From an uncultured Acidobacteriota bacterium (GTDB lineage: Bacteria; Acidobacteriota; Vicinamibacteria; Fen-336), in the NCBI GenBank assembly GCA_902826455.1, contig CADEEV010000008.1, forward strand, positions 1 through 64,000: a DNA stretch of 64,000 bases, in the 5' to 3' direction. Below, in pieces: positions 42,247 through 50,293 of this stretch; the stretch's first letter is position 1, and each line of letters opens with the position of its first letter. The notes under the pieces were generated by a model. The model had not been told where the DNA came from and made no database searches. It saw only the letters and a list, made by a program, of their open reading frames with translations. The position numbers and the translations under genes are program-made.

Positions 42247-43500
42247 CTAGATCACGCGGCCGTCGGGCACGACGCCGTTCTTCGGGACGATCACGATGCC
42301 CTCGCGGATGAAGTAGCCGTCGCCGTCCTTCTCCGAGACGCCGGCCTCGTTCACGATCCGGACGCCCGAGCCGATGCGGGCGTTCTTGTCGACGATCGCG
42401 CGCTCGATCACGGAGTCGGCGCCGATACCCATGGGCGGGATGCCGCGGGAGCTGTCCCTGGAGATCTCCTCGAGGGTCTCGTAGTAGTCGGCGCCCAGGA
42501 TCAGGCTGTCGCGGATCGTGGTGCCCTTCCCGATGCGGCTGCGGATGCCGATCACCGAGCGCTCGATCTGCGCGCCCACCAGGATGCAGCCCTCGGAGAG
42601 CAGCGCGTTCGTGACGGTGCAGGCCTCGACCTTGGTCGCCGGCAGCAGCCGGGGATGGGTGAACACGGGCCGCGAGGCGTCGTAGAAGTCGAAGGGCGGC
42701 ACGGGCTGGGCCAGCGCCAGGTTGGCCTCGTAGTACGAGCGGATGGTGCCGACGTCCTCCCAGTAGCCGCGCTGCACGTGGGCGTGGACGCGCAGCTTCG
42801 GCACCGCCTCGGGGATCACGTTCTTGCCGAAGTCCACGAGGGCGGGATCGGCCAGGGACGCCTCGAGGGCCTCGCGGCCGAAGATGTAGATGCCCATGGA
42901 GGCGAGATAGGCGGGGCCCTGGCCCGGGATGTCCGAGACCAGATCGGGCAGGCGGTCCGGCTTCGGCTTCTCCTCGAAGTGCGTGATGCGCCCCTGGCGG
43001 TTCACCTTGAGGATCCCGAAGCCGGCCGTCTGCTCGGCCGGCACCGGCAGCACCGCCACCGTCACGTCGGCGACGTGGCGGCGGTGGGTGTCGAGCATCT
43101 TCCGGTAGTCCATCTGGTAGAGCTGGTCGCCCGACAGGATCAGCACCTCGCGGGAGCGGTGCTCGCGCATGTGGCGCAGGCTCTGGCGCACGGCGTCGGC
43201 GGTGCCCTGGAACCAGTTGGAGTTCTCGTCGGTCTGCTCGGCCGCGAGCAGCGACACGAAGCCCGAGGAGAACACGTCGAACTTGTAGGTCTGGTTGAGA
43301 TGCTTGTTGAGGCTCTCGGAGTTGTACTGGGTCAGGACGAAGATGCGGCGCAGGTTCGCGTTCAGGCAGTTGCTGATGGGGATGTCGATGAGCCGGTACT
43401 TGCCGCCGATCGGAACCGCCGGCTTCGAGCGGTGCAGCGTCAACGGGAACAGCCGCGAGCCGCGTCCCCCGCCCAGGATGACGGCGATCACATCCTTCAT
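42247..43500 (-). CDS. glgC: Glucose-1-phosphate adenylyltransferase
   Basis: 417 aa, the usual family length. AVILGGGRGSRLFPLTLHRSKPAVPIGG is split here as the N-terminal nucleotide loop (GGGRGSRLFPLT) and regulatory/catalytic Lys-rich segment (RSKPAVPIGG). SNWFQGTADAVRQ, GDQLYQMDY and GILKVNRQG are sugar-nucleotide contacts, and the C-terminal left-handed beta-helix begins near residue 290. It makes ADP-glucose for glycogen. Its link to the xyl genes by position suggests carbon storage coupled to sugar intake. TAGAAT 9 nt upstream of the ATG. Confidence 0.95.
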   Translation of the reverse strand: MKDVIAVILGGGRGSRLFPLTLHRSKPAVPIGGKYRLIDIPISNCLNANLRRIFVLTQYNSESLNKHLNQTYKFDVFSSGFVSLLAAEQTDENSNWFQGTADAVRQSLRHMREHRSREVLILSGDQLYQMDYRKMLDTHRRHVADVTVAVLPVPAEQTAGFGILKVNRQGRITHFEEKPKPDRLPDLVSDIPGQGPAYLASMGIYIFGREALEASLADPALVDFGKNVIPEAVPKLRVHAHVQRGYWEDVGTIRSYYEANLALAQPVPPFDFYDASRPVFTHPRLLPATKVEACTVTNALLSEGCILVGAQIERSVIGIRSRIGKGTTIRDSLILGADYYETLEEISRDSSRGIPPMGIGADSVIERAIVDKNARIGSGVRIVNEAGVSEKDGDGYFIREGIVIVPKNGVVPDGRVI

Positions 43501-43509
43501 GGCCGCGGA

Positions 43510-43528
43510 ATTCTAACCCTGATAAGCT
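43510..43528. promoter_or_regulatory. Divergent -10 boxes (glgC / EI24 gene)
   Basis: Minus TAGAAT (43515-43510) and plus TAAGCT (43523-43528) each sit 9 nt from their ATG. Neither gene has a Shine-Dalgarno. Confidence 0.65.
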
Positions 43529-43537
43529 GCCGGCCCG

Positions 43538-44317
43538 ATGCCGTCCCTCCTCGACGCCGCTCCCATCTCCCTCGCGCGACGGCTCGCGGCGGGCGCCTGG
43601 CACGTCCCGGCGGGCTTCGTGTTCCTCGTCAAGCGGCCGCGGCTGTGGCCGCTCGCGGTGCTCCCGGCGCTGCTCGCGGCCGCGCTCGTCTCCGGCGGTT
43701 TCGTGCTGGGGCTCTACGCGGCCCCGAACATCGAGACGATGCTGACGCCCGCGCCCGGCCGGCTCCCCGACTGGTTCGCGGCGATCCTGGCGGTCACCGT
43801 GTGGATGGCGACGATCACCGCCGCCCTGGCCCTGGGCTTCGCGTGCGCGCTGCTGCTCGCGGCGCCCGTGCTCGACAAGCTCTCCCAGGAGACCGAGCGC
43901 CTGGCGCGCGGCGAGGCGACCAGCACGTCGCCCGGTGCCGTGTGGGAGGTGAAGCAGGCCCTGCGCAGCGCGGTCTACTTCCTGGCCGCGGCTCCGGGCG
44001 TCTTCCTGCTGGGCCTCATCCCGCTGGTGGGCCCGCCCCTCGCCGCGCTGTGGGCGGGCCGGGCGCTGTCGTTCCAGCTCACCGACCCGGCCCTCGCCCG
44101 CCACGGCCTGGATTTTCCGGCGCGCCGCGTCTGGCATCGCGGCTTCTGGGCCGAGAGCCTCGGCTTCGGCCTGATCGCCCTGCTGGTGCTCGTGGTGCCC
44201 TGCGCGAACCTGCTGCTCGCCCCGGCCCTGGTGATCGGTGCGACGCTCCTGGTGCTGGAGCTCTCTCCCGCTAGGTCGATTCCCCGCGCGTCCGTTTCGT
44301 CTCCCCTGCCAGAGTGA
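43538..44317 (+). CDS. EI24-domain (CysZ-like) membrane protein
   Basis: 259 aa. Helices near residues 35-60, 80-110, 150-180 and 200-235, with PAGFVFLVKRPRLWPLAVLP at the N terminus and the cytosolic VLDKLSQETERLARGE stretch between, match the EI24/CysZ family; CysZ is a sulfate channel. Sulfate supply would fit the sulfotransferases found later in the window, but family members also have other roles. The 3' end overlaps the PDZ gene by 47 nt. Confidence 0.8.
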   Translation: MPSLLDAAPISLARRLAAGAWHVPAGFVFLVKRPRLWPLAVLPALLAAALVSGGFVLGLYAAPNIETMLTPAPGRLPDWFAAILAVTVWMATITAALALGFACALLLAAPVLDKLSQETERLARGEATSTSPGAVWEVKQALRSAVYFLAAAPGVFLLGLIPLVGPPLAALWAGRALSFQLTDPALARHGLDFPARRVWHRGFWAESLGFGLIALLVLVVPCANLLLAPALVIGATLLVLELSPARSIPRASVSSPLPE

Positions 44318-45218
44318 CCTTCAGCTCGAGGGGCTTGCCCTCGCGCCAGACCGACAGGGTGGCGACGCTGCCCGCCTCCGCGTCGGCCACCGCGCGCCGC
44401 AGGTCGTCGCCGTCCTTCACGGCCTTGCCGTTGAAGCTCAGGATCACGTCGCCGGCGCGCAGGCCCGACTTGCCGGCGGGACCGTCGGCGTCCACGTCGG
44501 CGACCAGCACGCCCTCGTCCCCGGCCAGGCGGAAGTACTTGGCGAGCTGACCCGAGATCTCCTGGTAGCGGATCCCGAGCTTGCGGGGGCCGCGGTCGAG
44601 CAGGAAGTCGAAGCCCTCGGCGTCGCCCTCGTTGTGCCAGCGGAACATCCCCGGCAGCGGCGCCATCGGCGCGCGCGGAGCCCGCGGCGCGCGGGGCGCC
44701 CGTGGAGCCCGCGGCGCATCGGGAGGATTGGGAGCGTCGAGGGCGTCCGGTGGCTCGGGGGGCTCGGGCGGCATGGCCCAGGAGAGCTCGTCGACGCGGG
44801 TGCCCGGAGTCCAGCCCTCGCGCGCGGCCAGCGTGACGTCGAGCTTGACGGAGGCTCCGTCGCGACGCACGTCGACGCTCACCACCCGGCCGGCCGGCGT
44901 CTCGCTCACGAGCCGCGCGAGATGGGCGGCGCTGCGCACGTCCTCGCCGTCGAACTTGACGATCTGGTCTCCGGACTTGAAGCCCGCGCGCGACGCGGGC
45001 GTGTCGGCCGTCACCTCGCCGACGAGCGCGCCGCGCGCGCCGCCCGCCATGTCGTTCAGGCTCACGCCCAGGTACGAGCCCGCGCCGGCGTGGCGGACGA
45101 TCTTGACCCGGCGGTCCACCTTCGTCTCGGCCTCGCCGTCACCGGAACCCGCCGCGGCGACGGCGCCGGCGGCCAGCATGACGGCCCCGCCCAGCGCCCA
45201 CCCCTTCACGTGTGACAT
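44271..45218 (-). CDS. Exported double-PDZ protein
   Basis: 315 aa from ATG 45218 (GGAGGAG upstream). Signal peptide to about residue 23. First PDZ ~45-130 (SYLGVSLNDMAGGARGALVG, ASRAGFKSGDQIVKFDGEDV), Pro/Ala-rich linker ~150-190, second PDZ ~220-300 (KLGIRYQEISGQLAKYFRL, GLRAGDVILSFNGKAVKDG). No protease domain, so it is a scaffold or adaptor in the periplasm. An alternative start at 45245 is unlikely. Confidence 0.85.
   Translation of the reverse strand: MSHVKGWALGGAVMLAAGAVAAAGSGDGEAETKVDRRVKIVRHAGAGSYLGVSLNDMAGGARGALVGEVTADTPASRAGFKSGDQIVKFDGEDVRSAAHLARLVSETPAGRVVSVDVRRDGASVKLDVTLAAREGWTPGTRVDELSWAMPPEPPEPPDALDAPNPPDAPRAPRAPRAPRAPRAPMAPLPGMFRWHNEGDAEGFDFLLDRGPRKLGIRYQEISGQLAKYFRLAGDEGVLVADVDADGPAGKSGLRAGDVILSFNGKAVKDGDDLRRAVADAEAGSVATLSVWREGKPLELKVTLAGETKRTRGEST
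44668..44716 (-). repeat. Tandem Pro-Arg-Ala codon repeat in the PDZ linker
   Basis: About five near-identical triplet units encode repeated APR between the two PDZ domains. Such repeats can vary in number between strains. Confidence 0.65.
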
Positions 45219-45291
45219 GACTCCTCCGTTCAATCCCTTGTCCATGCAGCGTCGACGGCGCCTCGTTCTATCGACTATTGACGCGTCGGAA

Positions 45292-45307
45292 CGCCGAAAA
45301 GTCGGCG
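45292..45307 (-). terminator. Possible short hairpin after the Lon-N gene
   Basis: CGCCGA and TCGGCG arms around a 4-nt loop lie just after the Lon-N domain stop on the minus strand; only a weak T-rich stretch follows, so it may be an attenuator-like hairpin or chance. Confidence 0.35.
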
Positions 45308-45312
45308 GAGCC

Positions 45313-45960
45313 CTAGTGGACGGTGTCCTTCGAGCTCTTGCCCATGACCTGGTCGAGCGCCTTCCACTGCAGGATCTCGAGCAGGCGTCGGGCGCGCTCC
45401 AGGGTCGTCGGGCAGTCGAGCAGGGACTGGCGCTCGATCGGCGTGAGGGCGAGCGTCTGGCACAGCGCGTTCACGAACACGTCGGGGGCGAGCTCCGACT
45501 GGAGGACGAGGACAGCCGGTCCGTCGCTCGCGGTGCCGATCGACGCGAGGAGCTGGGGATGCAGGGCCAGGAGATCGGCGGCGTCGCCCTTGGGCTCGGA
45601 CAGCGTCGCGACGGAGGCGATCCGATAGGACGCGCCCGGGTACTCGTTTTCGACCCGGAAGCGCGAGGTGCCGCGCAGGAGGATGTTGTAGCGGCCGTCG
45701 TCCAGGCGATCGCAGCGCTCGATGACGCCGGCGCAGCCCGTCTCGAAGATCGGCGGGCGGCCCTCGTAGTCCGCCTCGAAGCCGGGCTTCAGGAGGACCA
45801 TGCCGATGGTCTTCTCGGCCGCCATCGCGGCCTCGACCATCTCCCGGTAGCGCAGCTCGAAGATGTGGAGCGGCAGGGGCATCCCGGGGAACAGGACGAC
45901 GTTCGGCAGCGGGAAGAGCGGGATGCGGTCGGGAAGCTTAGTGCTGGTGGCCGTGGCCAT
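45313..45960 (-). CDS. Lon substrate-binding (LON_substr_bdg) domain protein
   Basis: 215 aa from ATG 45960. RIPLFPLPNVVLFPGMPLPL and HIFELRYREMVEAA are the start of the Lon N-terminal domain, with GRYNILLRGTSRFRV in the middle. There is no ATPase or protease part, so it is a stand-alone substrate-recruiting domain of unknown partner. Its first ~8 codons overlap the end of the Fe-S carrier gene in another frame; the N terminus (TATATST) is low complexity and the start is uncertain. Confidence 0.8.
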   Translation of the reverse strand: MATATSTKLPDRIPLFPLPNVVLFPGMPLPLHIFELRYREMVEAAMAAEKTIGMVLLKPGFEADYEGRPPIFETGCAGVIERCDRLDDGRYNILLRGTSRFRVENEYPGASYRIASVATLSEPKGDAADLLALHPQLLASIGTASDGPAVLVLQSELAPDVFVNALCQTLALTPIERQSLLDCPTTLERARRLLEILQWKALDQVMGKSSKDTVH

Positions 45961-46333
45961 GGGCGTGGCCGTGGCCCGCGCCGTCACCCGCCGCTTCGCC
46001 TTCGCCCTTGGCCTGGAACGAGTGGCCGCAGCCGCAGGTCGAGACCGCGTTCGGGTTCTTGATCGCGAAGCCGCCGCCGAGCAGGTCGTCCTTGTAGTCG
46101 ACCTCGGCGCCGTCGAGGTAGCGCAGGCTCATCGGGTCCACGATCACCTTGATGCCCTGGAGCTCGAGGATCTCGTCGCCTTCGGCCGCTTCGTCCAGCA
46201 CCATGCCGTACTGGAAGCCCGAGCAACCGCCGCCCTGCACGTAGATCCGGAGGCCGCCCTGGGGCAGGCTTTCCTTTTCCTGGTCCAGGATGCCCTTGAC
46301 CTTGTCCGCCGCCTTCGTCGTGAGGCTGATCAT
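45938..46333 (-). CDS. A-type iron-sulfur carrier with His-rich tail
   Basis: 131 aa from ATG 46333. LTTKAADKVKGILDQE, LRIYVQGGGCSGFQYGMVLD with the first Cys and STCGCGHSF with the two further cysteines are the IscA/ErpA signature. It carries Fe-S clusters to apoproteins in the cytoplasm. Unusually the C terminus runs into a His-Gly tail (GHGHAHGHGHQH), a likely metal-binding extension not found in standard ErpA. Annotated ATG at 46381 would sit in the -10 box, so it is not used. Confidence 0.9.
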   Translation of the reverse strand: MISLTTKAADKVKGILDQEKESLPQGGLRIYVQGGGCSGFQYGMVLDEAAEGDEILELQGIKVIVDPMSLRYLDGAEVDYKDDLLGGGFAIKNPNAVSTCGCGHSFQAKGEGEAAGDGAGHGHAHGHGHQH

Positions 46334-46415
46334 CGACTCTTTGTCTCCTCGTCGCGGGACCGGGAACACCCGCTCGAGCATCGTAGCCCATCGCCCCGGG
46401 GTTGGGAAGCGTCAC

Positions 46416-46421
46416 TATAAT
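46416..46421 (+). promoter_or_regulatory. Consensus -10 box of the NuoF-like gene
   Basis: Perfect TATAAT, 9 nt before a TTG start; no Shine-Dalgarno. It fixes the start at TTG 46431. Confidence 0.7.
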
Positions 46422-46430
46422 GCGAGGGCT

Positions 46431-47624
46431 TTGAGCGGAACAGACCTCGACGGAGCCTATCTCGTTCGGCGCGTGGCGGATGCGGGCCTGCGCGGCCGCG
46501 GCGGCGGGTGGTTCCCGGTCGCGCGTAAATGGCAGGCCGTCCGAGCCGAGGCCGCCGACCCGTACCGCGCCTCGCGCCTGCCCCCGGTCGTGGTGGCCAA
46601 CGGGGCGGAAAGCGAGCCCGGCTCGGTCAAGGACCAGCACCTGATGCGGCATCGGCCGGCCGACGTGCTCGCGGGTCTCGCGCTCGCGGCGCGGGCGGTG
46701 GGCGCCACCGAGGCGATCGTCTTCTTGAAGGGCTCCTTCGAGCGCGAGGCCGCGGCCCTCGAGGCCGCACGACGCCAGGCGCCCCTCGACGGTCTCTCGC
46801 TCACGATCCGGCGGGGCGAAAACTCGTACGTGGCAGGGGAAGAGACCGCGATCCTCGAGGTCCTCGAGGGCCGGCGCGCGTGGCCCCGCCCCAAGCCGCC
46901 GCTCCCCTACGCGTCGGGCCTCGAGGGCCGGCCGACGCTCGTGCAGAACGTCGAGACGCTGGCGCGGGTTCCGGCGGCCGTCGCCGAGCCCGAGCGCTAC
47001 AAGGCCGCCGAAACGACGCTCGTCACGGTCTGGGGTCACGTGCGGCGGCCCGGAGTCCACGAGGTGACGCTGGGCACCCCGCTGCGGGGGATCGTCGACG
47101 ACTGCGCCGGGGGCGCGACCGACGGCCTCGGCTGGCTCTTCCCCGCCGGTCCCTCGGCCGCCCCCCTGCGTGGCGCGGACGCCGACACGCCTCTCGACCC
47201 CGACGCGCTGCGGGCGGCGGGATCGGCCCTCGGCACGGCCTCGCTGCTGGTGGTCGGCGCGAGCGCTTGTCCGTTGAGCCTCGCCGCGTCCCTCGCCGCG
47301 TTCTTCGAGCGCGAGGCCTGCGGCCAGTGCCCGCCGTGCACCATGGGCACGGCGAACCTGTCGCGGATCCTGCAGGCGGTGGAGGCCGGCACGGCGCGCG
47401 CCGCCGACCTGGGCCATCTCGCCGAGGCCGCAGGCTTCATGTCGGACCATGGCTACTGTGCGCATTCGCGCACGGCCGCGGCGTCGGTCACCGGGCTGCT
47501 GCGGCGCTGCTCCGAGGACGTGCAGGCCCATCTCGGGGGCCGAGGCTGCCCGCGGCCGGCCGCGCCCGTCGATCCCTTCGCGCCGGGCTCCCCCGAGCGT
47601 GCCGCCATCGAGCTGCCCGCGTGA
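46431..47624 (+). CDS. Stand-alone NuoF-like NAD(P)H-binding flavoprotein
   Basis: 397 aa from TTG 46431. GLRGRGGGWFPVARKW is the FMN/NADH glycine-rich motif of the 51-kDa subunit, ANGAESEPGSVKDQHLM the NADH loop, GENSYVAGEETAILEVLEG the second flavin contact, and CGQCPPCTMGT plus a cysteine ~43 residues on (YCAH) the N3-type 4Fe-4S ligands. There is no NuoE or NuoG next to it. It should oxidise NAD(P)H and pass electrons to an unknown acceptor. Coupled by GTGA to a membrane protein, which is a candidate partner. Confidence 0.85.
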   Translation: MSGTDLDGAYLVRRVADAGLRGRGGGWFPVARKWQAVRAEAADPYRASRLPPVVVANGAESEPGSVKDQHLMRHRPADVLAGLALAARAVGATEAIVFLKGSFEREAAALEAARRQAPLDGLSLTIRRGENSYVAGEETAILEVLEGRRAWPRPKPPLPYASGLEGRPTLVQNVETLARVPAAVAEPERYKAAETTLVTVWGHVRRPGVHEVTLGTPLRGIVDDCAGGATDGLGWLFPAGPSAAPLRGADADTPLDPDALRAAGSALGTASLLVVGASACPLSLAASLAAFFEREACGQCPPCTMGTANLSRILQAVEAGTARAADLGHLAEAAGFMSDHGYCAHSRTAAASVTGLLRRCSEDVQAHLGGRGCPRPAAPVDPFAPGSPERAAIELPA

Positions 47625-48421
47625 CCACGGTCTTCTTCCTGTTCCTCGTGCACTCGGCGCTCGGCCTGCTCGTCACGTTGCCGCTGGTGCCCGAGCGCGC
47701 CGGCACGAAGTACTTCAAGTTCTGCTCGGCGGCCGCGACGTTCATGGTGGCCTGCGGCGTGTGGCTGGCGTACCGGCGCTACGGCACCGCGGGCGGGAGC
47801 GGCGCGCCGGGCGGGCCGAACTACGTGGCCGTGCTCGCCTGCACGGCGGCGGCTCTCGGCTTCTGCGTGCTCTACAACCGTGCGCGCCACTTCGGCTGGG
47901 CGTCGCTCCAGAAGGCCTTCCTGGCGCTCTCGTTGCTGACGGGCCTGGCCGGCCTCGTGATCGGCGCCCCCGAATCCCAGCGCCTGCTGGTCTCGGTCAC
48001 CGACCTCACGTCCGTGCTCCTGCTCGGCGCCGCGGCGGCCGCGATGATCCTCGGCCACTGGTATCTGGTGGTGCTCGACCTGCCGATCCTGGCGCTGCGG
48101 CGCCTGACGGTCCTGCTGATCGTGGCGCTCGTGCTGCGGGCTCTCGTGGTGGGCTTCGCCCTGGCCGGGCCGGTGCATGCCGGCTTCGACGACGCGCGCG
48201 CGGTGGCCGTGGGCCTGTGGAGCCCCGACGGCGTCTTCGTCTGGATGCGCGTGCTGTTCGGGATCGCCGGCCCGTTCTCGCTGATCTGGTTCATCTGGAA
48301 GACGGTGGAGATCCGCTCGACGCAATCCGCGACCGGCATCCTCTACGTGCAGCTGTTCCTGGTGATGTCGGGCGAGCTCCTGGCGAAGTACCTGCGCATC
48401 GCCGCGGGGCTGCCGTTGTGA
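47621..48421 (+). CDS. Eight-TM membrane protein coupled to the NuoF-like gene
   Basis: 266 aa, GTG start overlapping the NuoF-like stop. Hydrophobic helices cover nearly the whole length (about 1-23, 35-55, 68-88, 95-118, 130-155, 160-183, 210-230, 240-262). His residues in the first (LVHSALG) and fifth (LGHWYLVV) helices might bind heme or quinone, but this is speculative. I do not recognise the family. The downstream zinc-ribbon gene overlaps too. Confidence 0.75.
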   Translation: MTTVFFLFLVHSALGLLVTLPLVPERAGTKYFKFCSAAATFMVACGVWLAYRRYGTAGGSGAPGGPNYVAVLACTAAALGFCVLYNRARHFGWASLQKAFLALSLLTGLAGLVIGAPESQRLLVSVTDLTSVLLLGAAAAAMILGHWYLVVLDLPILALRRLTVLLIVALVLRALVVGFALAGPVHAGFDDARAVAVGLWSPDGVFVWMRVLFGIAGPFSLIWFIWKTVEIRSTQSATGILYVQLFLVMSGELLAKYLRIAAGLPL

Positions 48422-48858
48422 AGGCCCCCGAGATCGCCTTCCATTGCCGGAGCTGCGGCACGGAAGCGACGAGCGGGCTCGACGGCCAGGGCCGCTGCGG
48501 CCGGTGCGGCGCGCTGCAGGAGCTGCCGCTGTCGGCGTCGCTGCGCGAGGAGCGCATCGTGGACCGCTGCCCCGCCTGCGACGGCGTGCAGCTCTACGTC
48601 CAGCGCGACTTCAACCAGAAGGCCGGCCTCGCCATCGTGATCCTGGGCGGCGCCCTCGCGCCCTTCACGCCGTTCTACTCGAGCCTGTTCGTCGCGGCCG
48701 CGATCGACGCGGCCCTCTACGCGCTGCTGCCCGAGATCACCGTCTGCTATCGCTGCCACGCCCACTTCCGCGGCTTCCGCCGCAACCCGAAGCACAACCC
48801 CTTCGACCTGCACCTCGCCGAGCAGTACGAGGCGCGGCCGGCGCCGCCGGCTCAGTGA
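48418..48858 (+). CDS. Zinc-ribbon membrane protein
   Basis: 146 aa, GTG start overlapping the previous stop. CRSCG ... CGRCGA and CPACDG form two zinc ribbons, residues ~64-95 form a hydrophobic hairpin, and a last CYRCHAHFRG is a third pair of Cys. The end is charged. It could be a small adaptor to the two upstream proteins; function unknown. Stop overlaps the oxidoreductase GTG. Confidence 0.75.
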   Translation: MKAPEIAFHCRSCGTEATSGLDGQGRCGRCGALQELPLSASLREERIVDRCPACDGVQLYVQRDFNQKAGLAIVILGGALAPFTPFYSSLFVAAAIDAALYALLPEITVCYRCHAHFRGFRRNPKHNPFDLHLAEQYEARPAPPAQ

Positions 48859-50285
48859 GCGGCTGGCGGGAGCGGCTCGCGGCGCAGCGCTACGACGCGA
48901 TCGTCGTGGGCTCGGGCCCGAACGGCCTCGCCGCGGCGCTGACGCTGGCCGAGGCGGGACGGGCCGTGCTGGTGCTCGAGGCGGCGAAGACTGCCGGGGG
49001 CGGGCTGCGCTCGGAAGAGCGCACCCTGCCGGGCTTCGTCCACGACGTGTGCTCCGCGATCCACCCGATGGCCGCCGGCTCGCCGTTCTTCGTGGGCCGC
49101 GACCTGCCGGGCCTCGAGTGGATACACCCGCCGCTCGCTCTCGCCCATCCTCTCGACGACGGCTCGGCCGTCGCGCTCGCGGCGTCGGTGGAGGCCACGG
49201 CCGAAGGCCTCGGCGCGGACGGCCGCGCCTGGACCCGGCTCGTCGGAGCGCTCGCGCGCGACTGGCCGACGCTGGCGCCGGAGCTTCTCGGCCCGCTGCG
49301 CGTCCCCTCGCTCGCCATGGCGCGCTTCGGCCTGCGCGCCCTCCGGCCGGCCCGGGCCCTGGCGGAGTCGTGGTTCCGGGGCGAACCGGCGCGCGCGTTG
49401 TTCGCGGGCATCGCGGCCCACGCGGTGCTGCCCCTCGACGGGGCGGCGAGCGCCGCGGCCGGCCTGGTGCTGGGGGCGCTCGGCCATGTCACGGGCTGGC
49501 CCCTGGCGCGCGGTGGCTCCCAACGCATCGCCGACGCCCTGCTCGCCCGCCTGTCGAGCCTCGGCGCGGAGATCCTGACGGGCGCTCGCGTCGCATCCCT
49601 GGCCGAGCTGCCGCCGGCGCGCGACGTGCTCCTCGACGTCACGCCGAGGCAGCTCCTCGCGCTCGGGGGCGAGCGCCTGCCGGCCTCGTACCGGCGCACC
49701 CTCGCGCGCTTCCGCTACGGCCCCGCGGCCTTCAAGATCGACTACGCGCTCTCGGGCCCGATTCCCTGGCGCGCCGAGGCCTGCCGTCGCGCCGGCACCG
49801 TGCACGTCGGCGGCACGCTCGACGCGATCGCGCAGAGCGAGGCCGACGTGTGGCGCGGCGTCCTGCCCGCCCGGCCGTACATGATCGTCGCGCAGCAGAG
49901 CCTGTTCGACGCGACGCGGGCCCCGGCGGGCAGGCACACGGCCTGGGTCTACTGCCACGTGCCCGCGGCGTCGACCGCCGACCGCACCGAGGCCATGGAA
50001 CGGGAGCTGGAGCGGCACGCTCCGGGCTTTTGCGACCTCGTGCTCGCGCGGGCCGTGCTGTCGCCCGCCGACCTCGAGGCGCACAACCCGAACTACGTGG
50101 GCGGCGCGATCGGCGGCGGCGTCTCGGACCTCGCGCAGATCGTGGCGCGCCCGCGACTCTCGTGGAGCCCGTACGCGACGCCGATCCCGGGGATGTTCCT
50201 GTGCTCCTCCTCGACGCCGCCGGGAGCCGGCGGCCACGGCATGTGCGGCTGGCAGGCGGCGCAGGCGGCCCTCGGAAGGGGATAA
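48855..50285 (+). CDS. Phytoene desaturase-like FAD oxidoreductase
   Basis: 476 aa from GTG 48855. DAIVVGSGPNGLAAALTLAEAG is the dinucleotide fold (shown here as SGPNGLAAALTLAEAG), GGGLRSEERTLPGF the flavin/lipid region and PGAGGHGMCGWQAA the C-terminal FAD contact. It is close to the CrtI-like group (also found as pyridine nucleotide-disulfide oxidoreductase-like proteins) that act on lipids or polyprenyl-like chains. Co-translated with the three genes before it, it may receive electrons from them or serve a separate task. Confidence 0.85.
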   Translation: MSGWRERLAAQRYDAIVVGSGPNGLAAALTLAEAGRAVLVLEAAKTAGGGLRSEERTLPGFVHDVCSAIHPMAAGSPFFVGRDLPGLEWIHPPLALAHPLDDGSAVALAASVEATAEGLGADGRAWTRLVGALARDWPTLAPELLGPLRVPSLAMARFGLRALRPARALAESWFRGEPARALFAGIAAHAVLPLDGAASAAAGLVLGALGHVTGWPLARGGSQRIADALLARLSSLGAEILTGARVASLAELPPARDVLLDVTPRQLLALGGERLPASYRRTLARFRYGPAAFKIDYALSGPIPWRAEACRRAGTVHVGGTLDAIAQSEADVWRGVLPARPYMIVAQQSLFDATRAPAGRHTAWVYCHVPAASTADRTEAMERELERHAPGFCDLVLARAVLSPADLEAHNPNYVGGAIGGGVSDLAQIVARPRLSWSPYATPIPGMFLCSSSTPPGAGGHGMCGWQAAQAALGRG

Positions 50286-50288
50286 CAT
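50283..50288 (+). promoter_or_regulatory. -10 box of the histidine phosphatase gene
   Basis: TAACAT overlapping the previous stop codon, only 5 nt before ATG 50294. The spacing is shorter than at other genes, so the assignment is tentative. Confidence 0.4.
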
Positions 50289-50293
50289 TCGCC

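Noticed and set aside
44668-44716. CRISPR-like or mobile repeat
   Set aside because: The repeat is an in-frame codon repeat within a protein linker, with no spacers or terminal inverted repeats.
45219-45245. Longer start for the PDZ protein
   Set aside because: GGAGGAG lies before ATG 45218, and the signal peptide begins there; the extension would precede the signal.
46290-46430. Upstream ATG for the NuoF-like gene
   Set aside because: The TATAAT box at 46416 is downstream of it, and the extra residues do not match the family.
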